Assembly: GCA_036323355.1 (NCBI GenBank)
Contig: AP028876.1
Span: 248,001 to 312,000, forward strand
Reading direction: 5' to 3'
From: Gottschalkiaceae bacterium SANA
GTDB lineage: Bacteria > Bacillota > Clostridia > Tissierellales > GPF-1
Length of the DNA: 64,000 nucleotides
In this document: positions 1 through 9,487 of the stretch, piece after piece
Layout of the letters: the number at the start of each line of letters is the position of its first letter
Position numbering within the stretch: the first letter of the stretch is position 1
The notes under the pieces: model-generated
The model's database searches: none
What the model was told of the DNA's origin: nothing
What the model saw: the letters and a program-made list of their open reading frames with translations, nothing else
Translations under genes and position numbers: made by a program

Positions 1-1
1 G

Positions 2-1075
2 ACAGCGGTACAGCTTTTGGCTATTGGCAAGATTCTCAATGTTCTGTTTGATGTGAATTTTCTCTTTGCCTATTTGATTGCGACTCTTGTTGTTGTGTCT
101 TTTACTTATATGGGCGGTTTGATCGCCGTAGTATGGACAGACGCCATCCAAATGGTAATTATCTTTGTTGGATTGATTGCGATCCTGGTGGTTGGATTTA
201 AGGCAGCCGGAGGTGTATCTGATGTTATTGCCCATACGCCGGAAGGATTTTGGCGATTTATTCCAAAGGAACGAAGTATCGGTGCATGGATCTCTTATCT
301 AGCCATGTGGGCGGGGATGGCTCTTGGGAATATCCCAAGTCCGGATGTAGCCCAGCGCGCCTTGATGGCGAAAGATGGGGGCACTGCAAAGAAAGGCATG
401 ATCATTGCCGGTAGCATGTATTGGACCATTGGCTTTATTCCCATTGTGATTGCCTTGATCGGGATCACCTTGGTTGCAAAAGGCATACTTCCTGCAGGAT
501 TGTTTGCCGAAGATAGTGAGCTTTTGATTCCATTTTTGGCCCGTGACTTATTGGGGCCAGTCGGCCTGGGTGTTTTTGTTGCCTCTCTATTGGCGGCGAT
601 TTTGTCCTCTGCCTCCACATCACTCTTTGCAACAGCTGTATTATTCTCTAATGATATTTATAGGCCGCTTTTCCACAAGGAAGATTTGCCGGAAGATGAT
701 CGTACCATGCTGAGGGTCACCAAGATTTTCGTTGTCGTGGTCGGCGTTTTATCTGCCGGCGTTGGACTGGCCTCCACCAACATTTATGATTTGACGATCT
801 TTGCCTTTACCCTGCAATTTGGCGTATTATTCTTCCCATTTATTTTTGCATTAAAGGCAAAGTGGGTAAACACCTATGGGGTAATCGCCGGCATGCTTGG
901 GGGACTGGGTGTGAACTTGATCGGCGTCATTTCACAAGCTTCTGTGATACCAGAGCCATGGGAATTCTACACACTCGTGCCTGCTCTTATTAATATGCTA
1001 CTTATTATTATTGTATCAGCCATTACGCGTAATAAGAATCATGCAACACCGTTAGAAAATTTGTATATTGATTAA
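2..1075 (+). CDS. Sodium:solute symporter (SSS family), 5'-truncated by window edge
   Basis: The reading frame is open to the first base, so the N-terminal part lies outside the window. The visible part of about 357 residues is very hydrophobic with roughly nine membrane segments. It has SSS-family character: an early segment with YMGGLIAVVWTDAIQ, a conserved SPDVAQRALMAKD loop, and a Ser/Ala-rich ILSSASTSLFATA segment. It should import a small organic solute with Na+ across the cytoplasmic membrane. It ends 29 nt before the carbamoyltransferase gene, with an RBS in the gap, so it is probably in the same transcript as the agmatine deiminase genes. An amine or amino-acid substrate is therefore plausible, but this is inference from context. 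Confidence 0.88.
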   Translation, partial: TAVQLLAIGKILNVLFDVNFLFAYLIATLVVVSFTYMGGLIAVVWTDAIQMVIIFVGLIAILVVGFKAAGGVSDVIAHTPEGFWRFIPKERSIGAWISYLAMWAGMALGNIPSPDVAQRALMAKDGGTAKKGMIIAGSMYWTIGFIPIVIALIGITLVAKGILPAGLFAEDSELLIPFLARDLLGPVGLGVFVASLLAAILSSASTSLFATAVLFSNDIYRPLFHKEDLPEDDRTMLRVTKIFVVVVGVLSAGVGLASTNIYDLTIFAFTLQFGVLFFPFIFALKAKWVNTYGVIAGMLGGLGVNLIGVISQASVIPEPWEFYTLVPALINMLLIIIVSAITRNKNHATPLENLYID

Positions 1076-1104
1076 TACTTAGGATTTGGAAGGAGAAAAC
1101 AACT

Positions 1105-2151
1105 ATGAAATACCCATCATCATCAGCAACGGATTTGAACAAACAAGGCATGCGTCACATGATCTCTATGAAGGACTTCACAACAAAAGAAATGGACGAC
1201 ATGATGGACTTGATGGCATACCTAAAAGATGCCAGAAGAGACAATGCGGTTCCACAACTTTTTGAAGGCAAATCAGTTGCCATGATTTTTGAAGCTGGTT
1301 CAACAAGAACTCGTGTTTCTTTTGAAGTTGCTGCAACCATGCTAGGTGGACACGGTTTGTTCTTGTCACCTCGTGATATTCACTTGGGTGGCAAAGAGTC
1401 CATCGATGATACGGCTCGTGTTTTGTCAAGAATGTGTGACATCGTAATGGCCCGTACAAATGATCCAGAAACAATCGATGCCTTGACTCGCATGTCTACA
1501 GTTCCAGTCATCAACGGCTTGGATACGCGATTCCATCCAACACAAATGCTGGCTGACTTGTTCACCATCAAAGAGCATATGAAAGAAGGCCAGAAATTGT
1601 CGGATTTGACTTTGGCATTTATGGGCGATGCAACTGATGTTTGCCGATCATTGCTTTTGACTTGTACAAAATACGGCATGAACTTCAAGCAAATCGGACC
1701 TGTAAAGTATCATATGGAACAAGAATGGTTGGATATTGCGGATGAGTACTGCAAGGAATCTGGCGCTTCTTATGAAATTACAGACGATGTGGAAAAAATC
1801 AGCGAATGCAATGTTGTTTACGGAGACAGCTTCTACTGGGTAACTCAGTATGATGAAAAAGAAGAACGTCTAGCAGCCTTTATGCCAGATTACGTGATCA
1901 CAGAGGAATTAATGGCCAAAGCACAACCAGGCGCGACTTTGCTTCACTGTTTGCCGGCAAATGATCAGGAAGAAGTGACTCGAGAGGCATTGGAAGGTGA
2001 AAACTCAGTAGCCTTTGATGAAGCGGAAAATCGATTGACTGCACAGATGGCCATCCTGGTCTACTTCACCCATAAATTCCACATTGAATCAACGGAAGAG
2101 GTAAAGAAGCAGCACGCGGACAAGATCAATAATTTCTTAAAAACACTATAG
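1105..2151 (+). CDS. ptcA: Putrescine carbamoyltransferase
   Basis: Transcarbamylase of 348 residues. It carries the carbamoyl-phosphate motif STRTR at residues 66-70 and the HCLPA motif at about 281-285. The ornithine-type SMG loop before HCLPA is absent; the matching region reads YGDSFYWV, and the C-terminal part contains DEAENRLTAQMAILVYF, which resembles putrescine rather than ornithine carbamoyltransferases. In the agmatine deiminase pathway this enzyme phosphorolyses N-carbamoylputrescine to putrescine and carbamoyl phosphate. The next genes are agmatine deiminase, a permease and carbamate kinase, which fixes the role. The start has an AAGGAG site 9 nt upstream. Ornithine carbamoyltransferase is the main alternative and is less likely in this context. 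Confidence 0.9.
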   Translation: MKYPSSSATDLNKQGMRHMISMKDFTTKEMDDMMDLMAYLKDARRDNAVPQLFEGKSVAMIFEAGSTRTRVSFEVAATMLGGHGLFLSPRDIHLGGKESIDDTARVLSRMCDIVMARTNDPETIDALTRMSTVPVINGLDTRFHPTQMLADLFTIKEHMKEGQKLSDLTLAFMGDATDVCRSLLLTCTKYGMNFKQIGPVKYHMEQEWLDIADEYCKESGASYEITDDVEKISECNVVYGDSFYWVTQYDEKEERLAAFMPDYVITEELMAKAQPGATLLHCLPANDQEEVTREALEGENSVAFDEAENRLTAQMAILVYFTHKFHIESTEEVKKQHADKINNFLKTL

Positions 2152-2184
2152 ACAATATTCAGACAAAACCTTGGGGGCGAGAAA

Positions 2185-3291
2185 ATGTCTAGAAAAATTA
2201 CAGAAACAACACCAAAACAAGATGGATTCAGAATGCCAGGCGAATTTGAAGCACATAAAGGGTGCTGGATGGTTTGGCCTGAGAGAACTGACAACTGGAG
2301 ATTGGGCGGCAAACCTGCGCAAAAAGCTTTTGTTGCCGTAGCGGAAGCCATTGCAAACTTTGAAGAAGTAACCATGTGTGTTTCCCAGACGCAATTTATG
2401 GCAGCTCGAGAAGAACTCAGCGATCGTATTCGTGTGGTTGAAATGTCTAACGACGATTCATGGATGCGTGATATCGGACCGACCTTTGTTGTCAATGATC
2501 AAGGTGAGGTGCGCGGTATCGACTGGAGATTTAATGCCTGGGGCGGTTTGGTAGACGGTTTGTACTTCCCTTGGGACAAAGACGATCAGGTTGCTAAAAA
2601 GGTCTGCGAGATCGAAGGCAAGGATTACTACTCTTTAGAAGAATTCATCCTTGAGGGTGGATCCATTCATACCGATGGTGACGGAACTGCCATTGTTACA
2701 GAAGCATGCTTGTTGCATGAAAGCCGTAACCCTCAATTGGATAAGGCTGGTATTGAAAACACCCTGAAGGATTACTTGGGTGTTGAAAAGGTGCTTTGGC
2801 TGCCAAACGGCATCTATCTGGATGAAACCAATGAGCATGTGGATAATATTGTGCATTATTGCGCTCCGGGTGTGTTGGCACTTGGCTGGACGGATGACGA
2901 AAAGGATCCCCAGTATCCATTGTCTCAAGCAGCCTTCGAGTATTTGTCCAATGAAACGGATGCAAAGGGCCGAAAATTGGAAATTCATAAGCTTCATATT
3001 CCAAATGAAGTGTTGATTACCAAGGAAGAAAGTGAAGGTGTAGACTCGGTTGACGGTACATTGCCTCGGGAAGAGGGAGATCGCCAAGCTGCGTCATACG
3101 CAAATTTCTATATCGCCAATAATGCAGTTATTTTGCCACTTTTCGATGATGAAGAATATGATCAAAAAGCGATTGAAACTCTGGGCAAGATATTCCCTGA
3201 TCGTGAAATCGTTGGCATTTATGCTCGTGAGATTATCCTGGGCGGTGGAAATATTCACTGCATCACGCAACAACAACCTCTAGGAAAATAA
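2185..3291 (+). CDS. aguA: Agmatine deiminase
   Basis: 368-residue member of the peptidyl-arginine-deiminase-like family, the usual length for AguA. Recognisable signatures are the N-terminal [19 protein letters not shown], the [14 protein letters not shown] region, the [12 protein letters not shown] stretch, and the catalytic Cys in [13 protein letters not shown] near residue 359. It hydrolyses agmatine to N-carbamoylputrescine and ammonia. It lies 33 nt after ptcA, with a purine-rich RBS (GGGGGCGAG), so the two are co-transcribed. This is the second gene of the pathway cluster. Confidence 0.95.
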   Translation: MSRKITETTPKQDGFRMPGEFEAHKGCWMVWPERTDNWRLGGKPAQKAFVAVAEAIANFEEVTMCVSQTQFMAAREELSDRIRVVEMSNDDSWMRDIGPTFVVNDQGEVRGIDWRFNAWGGLVDGLYFPWDKDDQVAKKVCEIEGKDYYSLEEFILEGGSIHTDGDGTAIVTEACLLHESRNPQLDKAGIENTLKDYLGVEKVLWLPNGIYLDETNEHVDNIVHYCAPGVLALGWTDDEKDPQYPLSQAAFEYLSNETDAKGRKLEIHKLHIPNEVLITKEESEGVDSVDGTLPREEGDRQAASYANFYIANNAVILPLFDDEEYDQKAIETLGKIFPDREIVGIYAREIILGGGNIHCITQQQPLGK

Positions 3292-3310
3292 ACGGTAGTT
3301 TTTGAGATCT

Positions 3311-3330
3311 AGTGGCTGCAAGTGCAGCCA
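3311..3330. repeat. Perfect 9-bp inverted repeat between aguA and the permease gene
   Basis: Arms GTGGCTGCA and TGCAGCCAC are separated by only AG. With a two-base centre it is a better protein-binding palindrome than an RNA hairpin, though an mRNA stem with a slightly opened loop is possible. No T-run follows, so it is not a typical terminator. It sits 26 nt upstream of the permease start and could tune expression inside the operon. Confidence 0.6.
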
Positions 3331-3355
3331 CAGATTCTCTGAAGGGAGAATTTTC

Positions 3356-4711
3356 ATGGAAGAGAAAAAAGTAAGTTTATTTAAAATGATATCTTTCACG
3401 GTCTGTGGGATTGTGGTCTTGGACACCTTTGTAGCGCCTGCTGCCATGGGCGTTTCATCAATTACCGTATGGTTGCTAACAGCTATTTTATTCTTTATTC
3501 CATACGGATTGATTAACGCGGAATTGGGTGCAGCTTATCCAGAAGACGGTGGCATCTATTCTTGGGTTAAACGTGCGTTTGGTGAATTTCAAGCAACCTT
3601 GGTTGCCTGGTTTTACTGGGTGAATGTTGCGTTTTGGATGCCAGCAGTATTTATTGCCTTTAGTTGGTGGTTCTCTATGGCCTATGCACCAGAACTGAGT
3701 ACTTTTGCCTCGGCGGCCATTGCCATCGCCATGTGTTGGGTTGTTGTTGGCATCGGTATTCGTGGTGTTGAACTGGGAATTACCGTGACGAATATTGCAG
3801 CAATTGTCAAGGTGGCAGTTCTCTTGATTTTTGGAGGTTTGGGTGTGGTTTACGCCATTCAAAACGGAGTGGCTAACGACTTTTCCTTGTCGAACTTTGC
3901 ACTTGACTTTAACTTTGACACCATTGCCTTTTCTTCGGCGATCGTTTATAACCTCTTGGGATTTGAACTGATTTCTTCCATTGCGTCAAGCATTGACAAT
4001 CCTGGAAAAAATATTCCCAAGATGACAGTACTAGCGGGTATTTTGATTGCATTTTTGTATATTGTCGGAACATTTGGTGTTTTGGTTGCGATTCCAGCAG
4101 AAGCAATTGATCCTTTGGATGGATTTTTCTACGCACTTCAGGAATTGTGTACTGTATTTGGCGACTCGGCGACATTGGTATTTAACATCATTATGGCGGG
4201 CGCTTTGTTCACCTTGGTTTCCAACATGATTTCTTGGTCTATGGGCGGCGTTGAAGTATTAGACGAAGCTGAGTTTACTAAAAAGACCAAGGTCTTGGGA
4301 CATCGTCACGCGAAATACGATACACCAGATTACTCTTATATTTTAATGGGTGTAATTGCAACGGCATTGATCGTTTTGAACTTCTCCTTAGGTGAAAGCG
4401 CCAATGAAGCATTCTGGACAATCTTGTCCTTCAGCTTCCTGGTTTTCTTCCTGCCATACTTGTGGCTGTTCCCTACGGCAGTTAAATTGCGTTTAAAAGA
4501 TACGGATACGATTAGACCCTATAAAGTACCAGGTGGCTTGCCGGGATTGTATATTTCAGCAATTTTAGGATTCGCTTTCATTACGCTGGGCATTGCTTTG
4601 TTGTTCTTTACAGGTGAAGGATTTGATCCTCTGTATCATGGAACTTTAGTGATAGGAACGGGCTTGACGACAGTCTTTGGAATTGGATTGTATCGCAAAA
4701 GTCATCAATAA
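3356..4711 (+). CDS. aguD: APC-family amino acid permease, probable agmatine/putrescine antiporter
   Basis: Membrane protein of 451 residues with about 12 hydrophobic segments. The N-terminus has the APC pattern (FKMISFTVCGIVVLDTFVAPA, then INAELGAAYPEDGGIYSWVKRAFG). The ATG at 3356 was chosen because AAGGGAG lies just upstream; a longer frame from 3302 would run through the palindrome at 3311-3330. In agmatine deiminase clusters an APC permease at this place exchanges external agmatine for internal putrescine. The substrate is inferred from the flanking aguA and carbamate kinase genes. Confidence 0.85.
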   Translation: MEEKKVSLFKMISFTVCGIVVLDTFVAPAAMGVSSITVWLLTAILFFIPYGLINAELGAAYPEDGGIYSWVKRAFGEFQATLVAWFYWVNVAFWMPAVFIAFSWWFSMAYAPELSTFASAAIAIAMCWVVVGIGIRGVELGITVTNIAAIVKVAVLLIFGGLGVVYAIQNGVANDFSLSNFALDFNFDTIAFSSAIVYNLLGFELISSIASSIDNPGKNIPKMTVLAGILIAFLYIVGTFGVLVAIPAEAIDPLDGFFYALQELCTVFGDSATLVFNIIMAGALFTLVSNMISWSMGGVEVLDEAEFTKKTKVLGHRHAKYDTPDYSYILMGVIATALIVLNFSLGESANEAFWTILSFSFLVFFLPYLWLFPTAVKLRLKDTDTIRPYKVPGGLPGLYISAILGFAFITLGIALLFFTGEGFDPLYHGTLVIGTGLTTVFGIGLYRKSHQ

Positions 4712-4809
4712 ATACAAGTAGAATTAGGACTTAATGTTGATTTTCGAATGGGGATTGGAATAAACAACATCAATGCTAAATTTTGATAAATGATTTTGGA
4801 GGTTGTAAG

Positions 4810-5763
4810 ATGCTAAGTAAACATAAAGAACCGCGCATTGTTATTGCCCTGGGCGGCAATGCCCTTGGAAATACGCCAGCTGAGCAAGAGGAAAAAGTGG
4901 CTGTAGCGGCAAAATCCTTGGTGGAATTGATTAGCCAAGGTAATGAGATTATTGTTTGTCACGGAAATGGGCCGCAGGTAGGCATGATCAATCTTGCTTT
5001 TGAAGAAGCATCCAAGATCAATGACAAGGTTGTACCCGTGGATCTTCCGGAATGCACGGCTATGAGCCAAGGCTATATTGGTTTCCATCTACAGTCTGCC
5101 ATTAAAAAAGAGATGATGGCCCAAAAAATGCCATGGCATGTAGCGACGGTGGTGACGCAGATTGAAGTAGATAAAAAAGATGAAGCTTTTGAAAATCCAC
5201 GCAAACCAATTGGTGGATACTATAGCAAGGAAGAAGCAGATGTTTTAATGGCGAAAGACCCAAGCCTCAAGGTTGTGGAGGATGCAGGACGCGGTTACCG
5301 TCGCGTTGTTGCATCGCCAAAACCGATGGATATTGTAGAGAAGGCATCTATTATTAACATGTTGGACAATGAATTCGTCGTCATTGCCTGCGGAGGCGGT
5401 GGGGTTCCAGTGGTCTCCGATGGTCAGGGTGGATTTATAGGCGTTCCAGCTGTGATCGACAAGGACTTTGCTACTGCAAAATTGGCCGATACGGTAGATG
5501 CGGAGTATTTATTTGTACTTACCGCGGTGGATCGTGTTGCTGTTAATTTTGGTACACCTGACCAAAAAGAAATTGAAAAGATGACTGTGGCGGAAGCGCA
5601 GAAATACTGCGACCAAGGCCATTTCGCGCCGGGTAGCATGCTTCCCAAGGTGCAGGCGGCCATGGAATTTGTGAAAGGAAAGCCGGGCAGACGCGCAGTG
5701 ATCGCTTCATTGGAAAAAGCAGCCCTTGCCATTAAAGGTGAGAGCGGCACTATCATCTATTAG
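4810..5763 (+). CDS. arcC: Carbamate kinase
   Basis: 317-residue amino-acid-kinase-fold enzyme. Conserved elements are IVIALGGNALG near the N-terminus, CHGNGPQVG, VVIACGGGGVPVV, and HFAPGSMLPKVQAAMEF near the C-terminus. It makes ATP from carbamoyl phosphate and ADP, the energy-yielding step of the agmatine deiminase route (the gene is often called aguC in this context). The ATG at 4810 has GGAGG with good spacing; the upstream ATG at 4783 lacks one. The 98-nt gap after the permease has no clear terminator, so it is likely part of the same operon. Confidence 0.93.
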   Translation: MLSKHKEPRIVIALGGNALGNTPAEQEEKVAVAAKSLVELISQGNEIIVCHGNGPQVGMINLAFEEASKINDKVVPVDLPECTAMSQGYIGFHLQSAIKKEMMAQKMPWHVATVVTQIEVDKKDEAFENPRKPIGGYYSKEEADVLMAKDPSLKVVEDAGRGYRRVVASPKPMDIVEKASIINMLDNEFVVIACGGGGVPVVSDGQGGFIGVPAVIDKDFATAKLADTVDAEYLFVLTAVDRVAVNFGTPDQKEIEKMTVAEAQKYCDQGHFAPGSMLPKVQAAMEFVKGKPGRRAVIASLEKAALAIKGESGTIIY

Positions 5764-5791
5764 ACCCAAGTAACACGATAAGTATTCCAAG

Positions 5792-5840
5792 ATAACCCTT
5801 TTGTTGCAGAACATGTCTGTGCAGGAGGGTTATTTGTTTA
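5792..5840 (+). terminator. Rho-independent terminator after the agmatine operon
   Basis: Arms ATAACCCT (5792-5799) and AGGGTTAT (5826-5833) form an 8-bp stem with an apical region that can pair further through TGCA, followed by a T-rich run. It ends the transcript of the carbamate kinase gene. Confidence 0.75.
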
Positions 5841-5850
5841 TGTTATTACA

Positions 5851-5859
5851 TGTTATAAT
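5851..5859 (+). promoter_or_regulatory. Extended -10 promoter element of the diguanylate cyclase gene
   Basis: TGTTATAAT fits the extended -10 form TGnTATAAT. The -35 region is poor. It lies 44 nt upstream of the ATG at 5903 and just downstream of the agmatine-operon terminator. Confidence 0.55.
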
Positions 5860-5902
5860 GTAGATATCTAAAAAAAACTATTTGGAAGAAAGGAGAAATC
5901 AG

Positions 5903-7648
5903 ATGAAACGACTAGGCTTTTCACGACAGTTGATCATTTTATTGACCGTTTTAGTGGTGATATGCACCTTTTTGACAGGTTTGGTCGCATATCGAGTTTC
6001 TTCAGATTCAAATTGGGATTTGACCGTTCAGAATTTGCAAAGATTGACTGACTCGACGGTGGACTTGATTGATGCTTCTGTTAATGCATCTATGCGCAAT
6101 CATTTACGAGCTACCGTAGAGAAGGATGTTGAGCTGATTTCTTATTACCATGAGCAGGTTGAAGCTGGGAATAAAACCCTTGAATCAGCACAGGCGGAAG
6201 TGATTCATTTATTAAATTCACAAACGGTTGGTCACTCGGGGTATACGTATGTGCTTAACTCAGTAGGCGACTTGGTGGGGCACCCTATTTTGATGGGGAC
6301 GAATATTGCAGAGTTTGCATTTGTTCAAGATCAGATGGATCGGAAAGAGGGGGCTCTCGAGTATGAATGGAAGAATCCGTCTGACCCCGTGCCGAAGAAA
6401 AAAGTGGCTTACATGATGTATTTTGAGCCCTGGGACTATATTGTTACGGTATCTTCCTACGAGAAAGATTTAATTGATTTGATTCATGTTGATGATTTTG
6501 AAGCCAATATTTTGTCTATTGAAATTGGGGAGAAAGGTTATACTTATGTTATGAATTCTCGTGGAGAATTAATCATTCATCCAGATAGAAAAGGCGAGAG
6601 TCTGTATGATCGTAAAGATGCGAATGGTCGATATTTTATTCAAGATATGATTCGTAGGAAGAATGGTCGCATTATTTATCCTTGGGAGAATGTGTCTGAG
6701 GGACGTTTTCAGGAAAAGATGGTTATCTTTCGCTACTATGAACCGTTGGATTGGTATGTATGTAGTGGGGTGACGATCGAGGAGATTCAGCGTCCGTTAG
6801 GCATTTTACAAAACCGTTTACTGGTCGTTTTGGGTATTGCTTTTTTGCTGGCGTTGCTAGCGGCACTTATTATTTCGCGGATCATTGTAAGACCGATTCG
6901 ATCTTTGATTGGTGCGATGGAGTCTGTTATTGATGGAGATTATGAATGGACCTTGCCTCTTGGACGCAAGGATGTTATGGGACGATTAACGGAAATATTT
7001 CAACGGATGATTTTGACGATTCGCGTAAGCCTGGATGAATCGGAAGCGGCGAAAAAGATGTTGGAAGATTCGAATCGTTCATTGGAGCGGAAAGTGCAGG
7101 AAAGAACTCGAGAGCTCGAATTACTTTCTAATCAGGATGGACTAACAAAACTATTCAATAGAAGAAAATTGGATGAACATTTGAGCAAGCTCGAGCAAGG
7201 TGACTTGGAGTGGTCCGTGCTGATGATTGATATTGATGAGTTCAAAAAATACAATGATACCTATGGCCATGTGGCTGGAGATGAATGCTTGAAGCGTGTT
7301 GCTCAAGCGATACAAGGCTGTATGCGACTCAGCACTGATTTTGTTGCACGATATGGAGGAGAAGAATTTTGCGTGGTGATGGAAGGTGTAGATACAAAGC
7401 AGACAGAGCAATTGACAATCCGTATACTTCGGGCGGTAGAAAAGTTGAACATACCAAATAAGGAAGCGATCAATAAGAGTATTATTACAGTTAGTGTTGG
7501 AGCGGCTTTGGCAAAGAACTTCCGGGGAAAGTCGGAAAAAGCTGTTGTGGAGGCTGCCGATCAAGCTCTTTATTCAGCAAAAGAGGCGGGGCGGAACCGT
7601 GCTTTTCTATGGACAGAGTCTGGGAGTGTGTGGATTAAGAATTATTGA
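5903..7648 (+). CDS. Membrane diguanylate cyclase with double Cache sensor, HAMP and GGDEF
   Basis: 581 residues. TM1 lies at about residues 8-28. An extracellular double Cache region contains two similar segments (GYTYVLNSVGDLVGHP and GYTYVMNSRGELIIHP). TM2 lies at about 306-330, followed by a HAMP-like linker, a coiled coil, and a GGDEF domain. The active-site GGEEF is at about 485-489 and is intact. The inhibitory RxxD site is replaced by LSTD, so product inhibition through the canonical I-site is unlikely. The protein should sense a small extracytoplasmic ligand and make c-di-GMP. The ATG at 5903 follows AAAGGAG; an upstream in-frame TTG at 5882 does not. Confidence 0.93.
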   Translation: MKRLGFSRQLIILLTVLVVICTFLTGLVAYRVSSDSNWDLTVQNLQRLTDSTVDLIDASVNASMRNHLRATVEKDVELISYYHEQVEAGNKTLESAQAEVIHLLNSQTVGHSGYTYVLNSVGDLVGHPILMGTNIAEFAFVQDQMDRKEGALEYEWKNPSDPVPKKKVAYMMYFEPWDYIVTVSSYEKDLIDLIHVDDFEANILSIEIGEKGYTYVMNSRGELIIHPDRKGESLYDRKDANGRYFIQDMIRRKNGRIIYPWENVSEGRFQEKMVIFRYYEPLDWYVCSGVTIEEIQRPLGILQNRLLVVLGIAFLLALLAALIISRIIVRPIRSLIGAMESVIDGDYEWTLPLGRKDVMGRLTEIFQRMILTIRVSLDESEAAKKMLEDSNRSLERKVQERTRELELLSNQDGLTKLFNRRKLDEHLSKLEQGDLEWSVLMIDIDEFKKYNDTYGHVAGDECLKRVAQAIQGCMRLSTDFVARYGGEEFCVVMEGVDTKQTEQLTIRILRAVEKLNIPNKEAINKSIITVSVGAALAKNFRGKSEKAVVEAADQALYSAKEAGRNRAFLWTESGSVWIKNY

Positions 7649-7717
7649 AAGTGATGATCTGACTAGTTCGCTTTCTGTAGTGCGTATCGGTACAGCAAAT
7701 AGAATATCTATAAATAG

Positions 7718-7751
7718 CCAGCCTGCTTTTGTCAATAAAAGCAGGCTGGTT
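7718..7751. terminator. Bidirectional terminator between convergent genes
   Basis: Perfect 13-bp stem: CCAGCCTGCTTTT (7718-7730), loop of 6, AAAAGCAGGCTGG (7737-7749). A T-rich tail follows on the plus strand. It separates the diguanylate cyclase gene from the convergent minus-strand gene ending at 7758. Confidence 0.92.
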
Positions 7752-7757
7752 TGGTTC

Positions 7758-8804
7758 TTATGACAGGTTTAGTTTTAGATCGTTATTTTGTATAGCGCCC
7801 GTATTTCTTAATGCTTTGGCAATGAATAAGGTGATCACTATGGGCAGGATAAAGTGAAGTAAAAGGATGGGGCCGTAGAGGTTGATGCCGCTTCTTCCAG
7901 CTGCTTCCATAGCTTCTATGCTTCCGAATTGGCCGACCAAACCACTTGTACCCATGCCGGACCCGATGGGTGTATTCTCCATTTTGAAGACCGTTGTTGA
8001 CAGTGGCCCAAGAATAGCAGATGCAAGGATGGATGGGATCCAGATCTTCCAATTGCGAACGATATTGGGAATTTGTAGCATGGAAGTACCCAAGCCCTGG
8101 GCAAAGACTCCGTTCCAACCGTTTTCTTGAAAACTGATGGCTGCGAATCCAATCATTTGACAACAGCAGCCTACTGTAGCAGCACCAGCGGCAAGACCCT
8201 TAAGCCCAAGCATAATGCCGATGGCGGCACTGCTAATGGGAAGGGTTAGAGCGATGCCCATGAGTACGGAGATGATCAAGCCCATGGGAATGGGCTGAAG
8301 TTCTGTAGCATATACAATCATTTGGCCAAATTTTGTCATAAAGGCGTTGATACCAGGACCGACGAGGGTTCCTACTAAGGAGCCGATCAAGATGGTAACG
8401 GATGGTGTAATAATGATATCAAGTTTTGTTTCCTTGGAAATAAGTTTTCCGCATTCTGTGCCTACGAGGCTGGCAAGAAAGGCACCAACGGGTCCGCCAA
8501 GCGCAGCACCAGCAGCACCGGGAATGATGGAGGCGAAAAGAACCAAAGGCGGAGCCTGTAAACCGTAGGCGACAGCGACGGCAATCGCCGGTCCGGTCAT
8601 GGATTTTGCTAGAGGCCAAAGGGTTTCGCTTAGAAAGGGAATTCCTAGTTTTAGACCAATCATATTGAGGATGCTGCCGACGATCAAGGATGCAAAGAGA
8701 CCGTAGGCCATAAATCCCAAAGCATCAATTAAATAACGCTTCACACTGATTTCTACATTCTTTTTGACTAAAAAGCTTTTTAAATTTTCCAAATTTCTTC
8801 TCAC
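7758..8804 (-). CDS. PTS EIIC-like membrane protein (PfoR-type)
   Basis: 348 residues with about nine hydrophobic segments and many Gly/Ala-rich stretches (PGAAGAALGGPVGAFLASLVGTE). This is the pattern of the PTS_EIIC_2 family, which includes PfoR, named as a regulator of perfringolysin O in Clostridium perfringens. No EIIA or EIIB partner is adjacent. Its true substrate or regulatory role is unknown. The GTG at 8804 touches the purine-rich site directly, so an internal TTG at 8792 is another possible start. Confidence 0.7.
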   Translation of the reverse strand: MRRNLENLKSFLVKKNVEISVKRYLIDALGFMAYGLFASLIVGSILNMIGLKLGIPFLSETLWPLAKSMTGPAIAVAVAYGLQAPPLVLFASIIPGAAGAALGGPVGAFLASLVGTECGKLISKETKLDIIITPSVTILIGSLVGTLVGPGINAFMTKFGQMIVYATELQPIPMGLIISVLMGIALTLPISSAAIGIMLGLKGLAAGAATVGCCCQMIGFAAISFQENGWNGVFAQGLGTSMLQIPNIVRNWKIWIPSILASAILGPLSTTVFKMENTPIGSGMGTSGLVGQFGSIEAMEAAGRSGINLYGPILLLHFILPIVITLFIAKALRNTGAIQNNDLKLNLS

Positions 8805-8946
8805 TCTCCAATTAACCTAACATAAATGAATAATTATCCTGAGATGCTTATGATTATAACATAGGAGACAAATCCATGGAAGAGGGAATATTGAAATAAT
8901 TCCGCATAGAGAATATAGTGGTATCAAGGAATGAATGGAGGAAAAT

Positions 8947-9330
8947 ATGCGAATTTCAGGAATCGATCATATGGTGATTACAACAGAGAACGCAGAGGTA
9001 TGCATTGCATTTTATACAGAGATTTTAGGAATGGAATTGGATTGTAGCAAAGGTAGAATTGCATTTCGTTTTGGCAATCAAAAGATCAATGTGCATCGGC
9101 GAAAAGCAGAATATTTGCCTGCTTCCAAGAATCCGACGGTGGGAAGTGTGGACCTGTGTATAATCGCGGAGGGTTCAATAGAAGAGATTCAAACCGAGCT
9201 AAAAAACAAGGGTGCTGTATTGGAAACTGGCATTGTCTTCAGAAATGGAGCAAAGGGGAAAATGAGTTCCATTTATTTGCGGGATCCGGATGGTAATTTG
9301 ATTGAAATTGGTGTTTATCCTGAAGGGTAA
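8947..9330 (+). CDS. VOC (glyoxalase/bleomycin-resistance fold) family protein
   Basis: 127 residues. The fold is shown by GIDHMVITTENAEVCIAFYTEILGMEL at the N-terminus and SIYLRDPDGNLIEIGVYPEG at the C-terminus, with metal-ligand candidates His8 and the C-terminal Glu. VOC proteins of this size include virulence-protein-like dioxygenases and isomerases; the reaction cannot be assigned. The ATG at 8947 has GGAGG 5 nt upstream; the ATG at 8935 overlaps that site and was rejected. Confidence 0.88.
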   Translation: MRISGIDHMVITTENAEVCIAFYTEILGMELDCSKGRIAFRFGNQKINVHRRKAEYLPASKNPTVGSVDLCIIAEGSIEEIQTELKNKGAVLETGIVFRNGAKGKMSSIYLRDPDGNLIEIGVYPEG

Positions 9331-9487
9331 GAAAGAGATGAGAAGAAAAGCAAGGAGGCTGTCAGAGAATAAAGACAAAGCCCTTCCTTATAAAAAAAGG
9401 ATTCATTGAGCTTCTCTGAATTATGTGATAGGATACAAATCGATGAATAAAGTTGCATATTGAGATGCAGTGATGGAGGAATGGAAA

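Noticed and set aside
295-618. Minus-strand ORF inside the symporter gene, and similar antisense ORFs elsewhere
   Set aside because: They are shadows of real genes with no RBS or recognisable domain.
3302-3355. Extended start of the agmatine/putrescine permease
   Set aside because: The extension covers the palindrome and RBS and adds a Cys/His-rich stretch not found in APC permeases.
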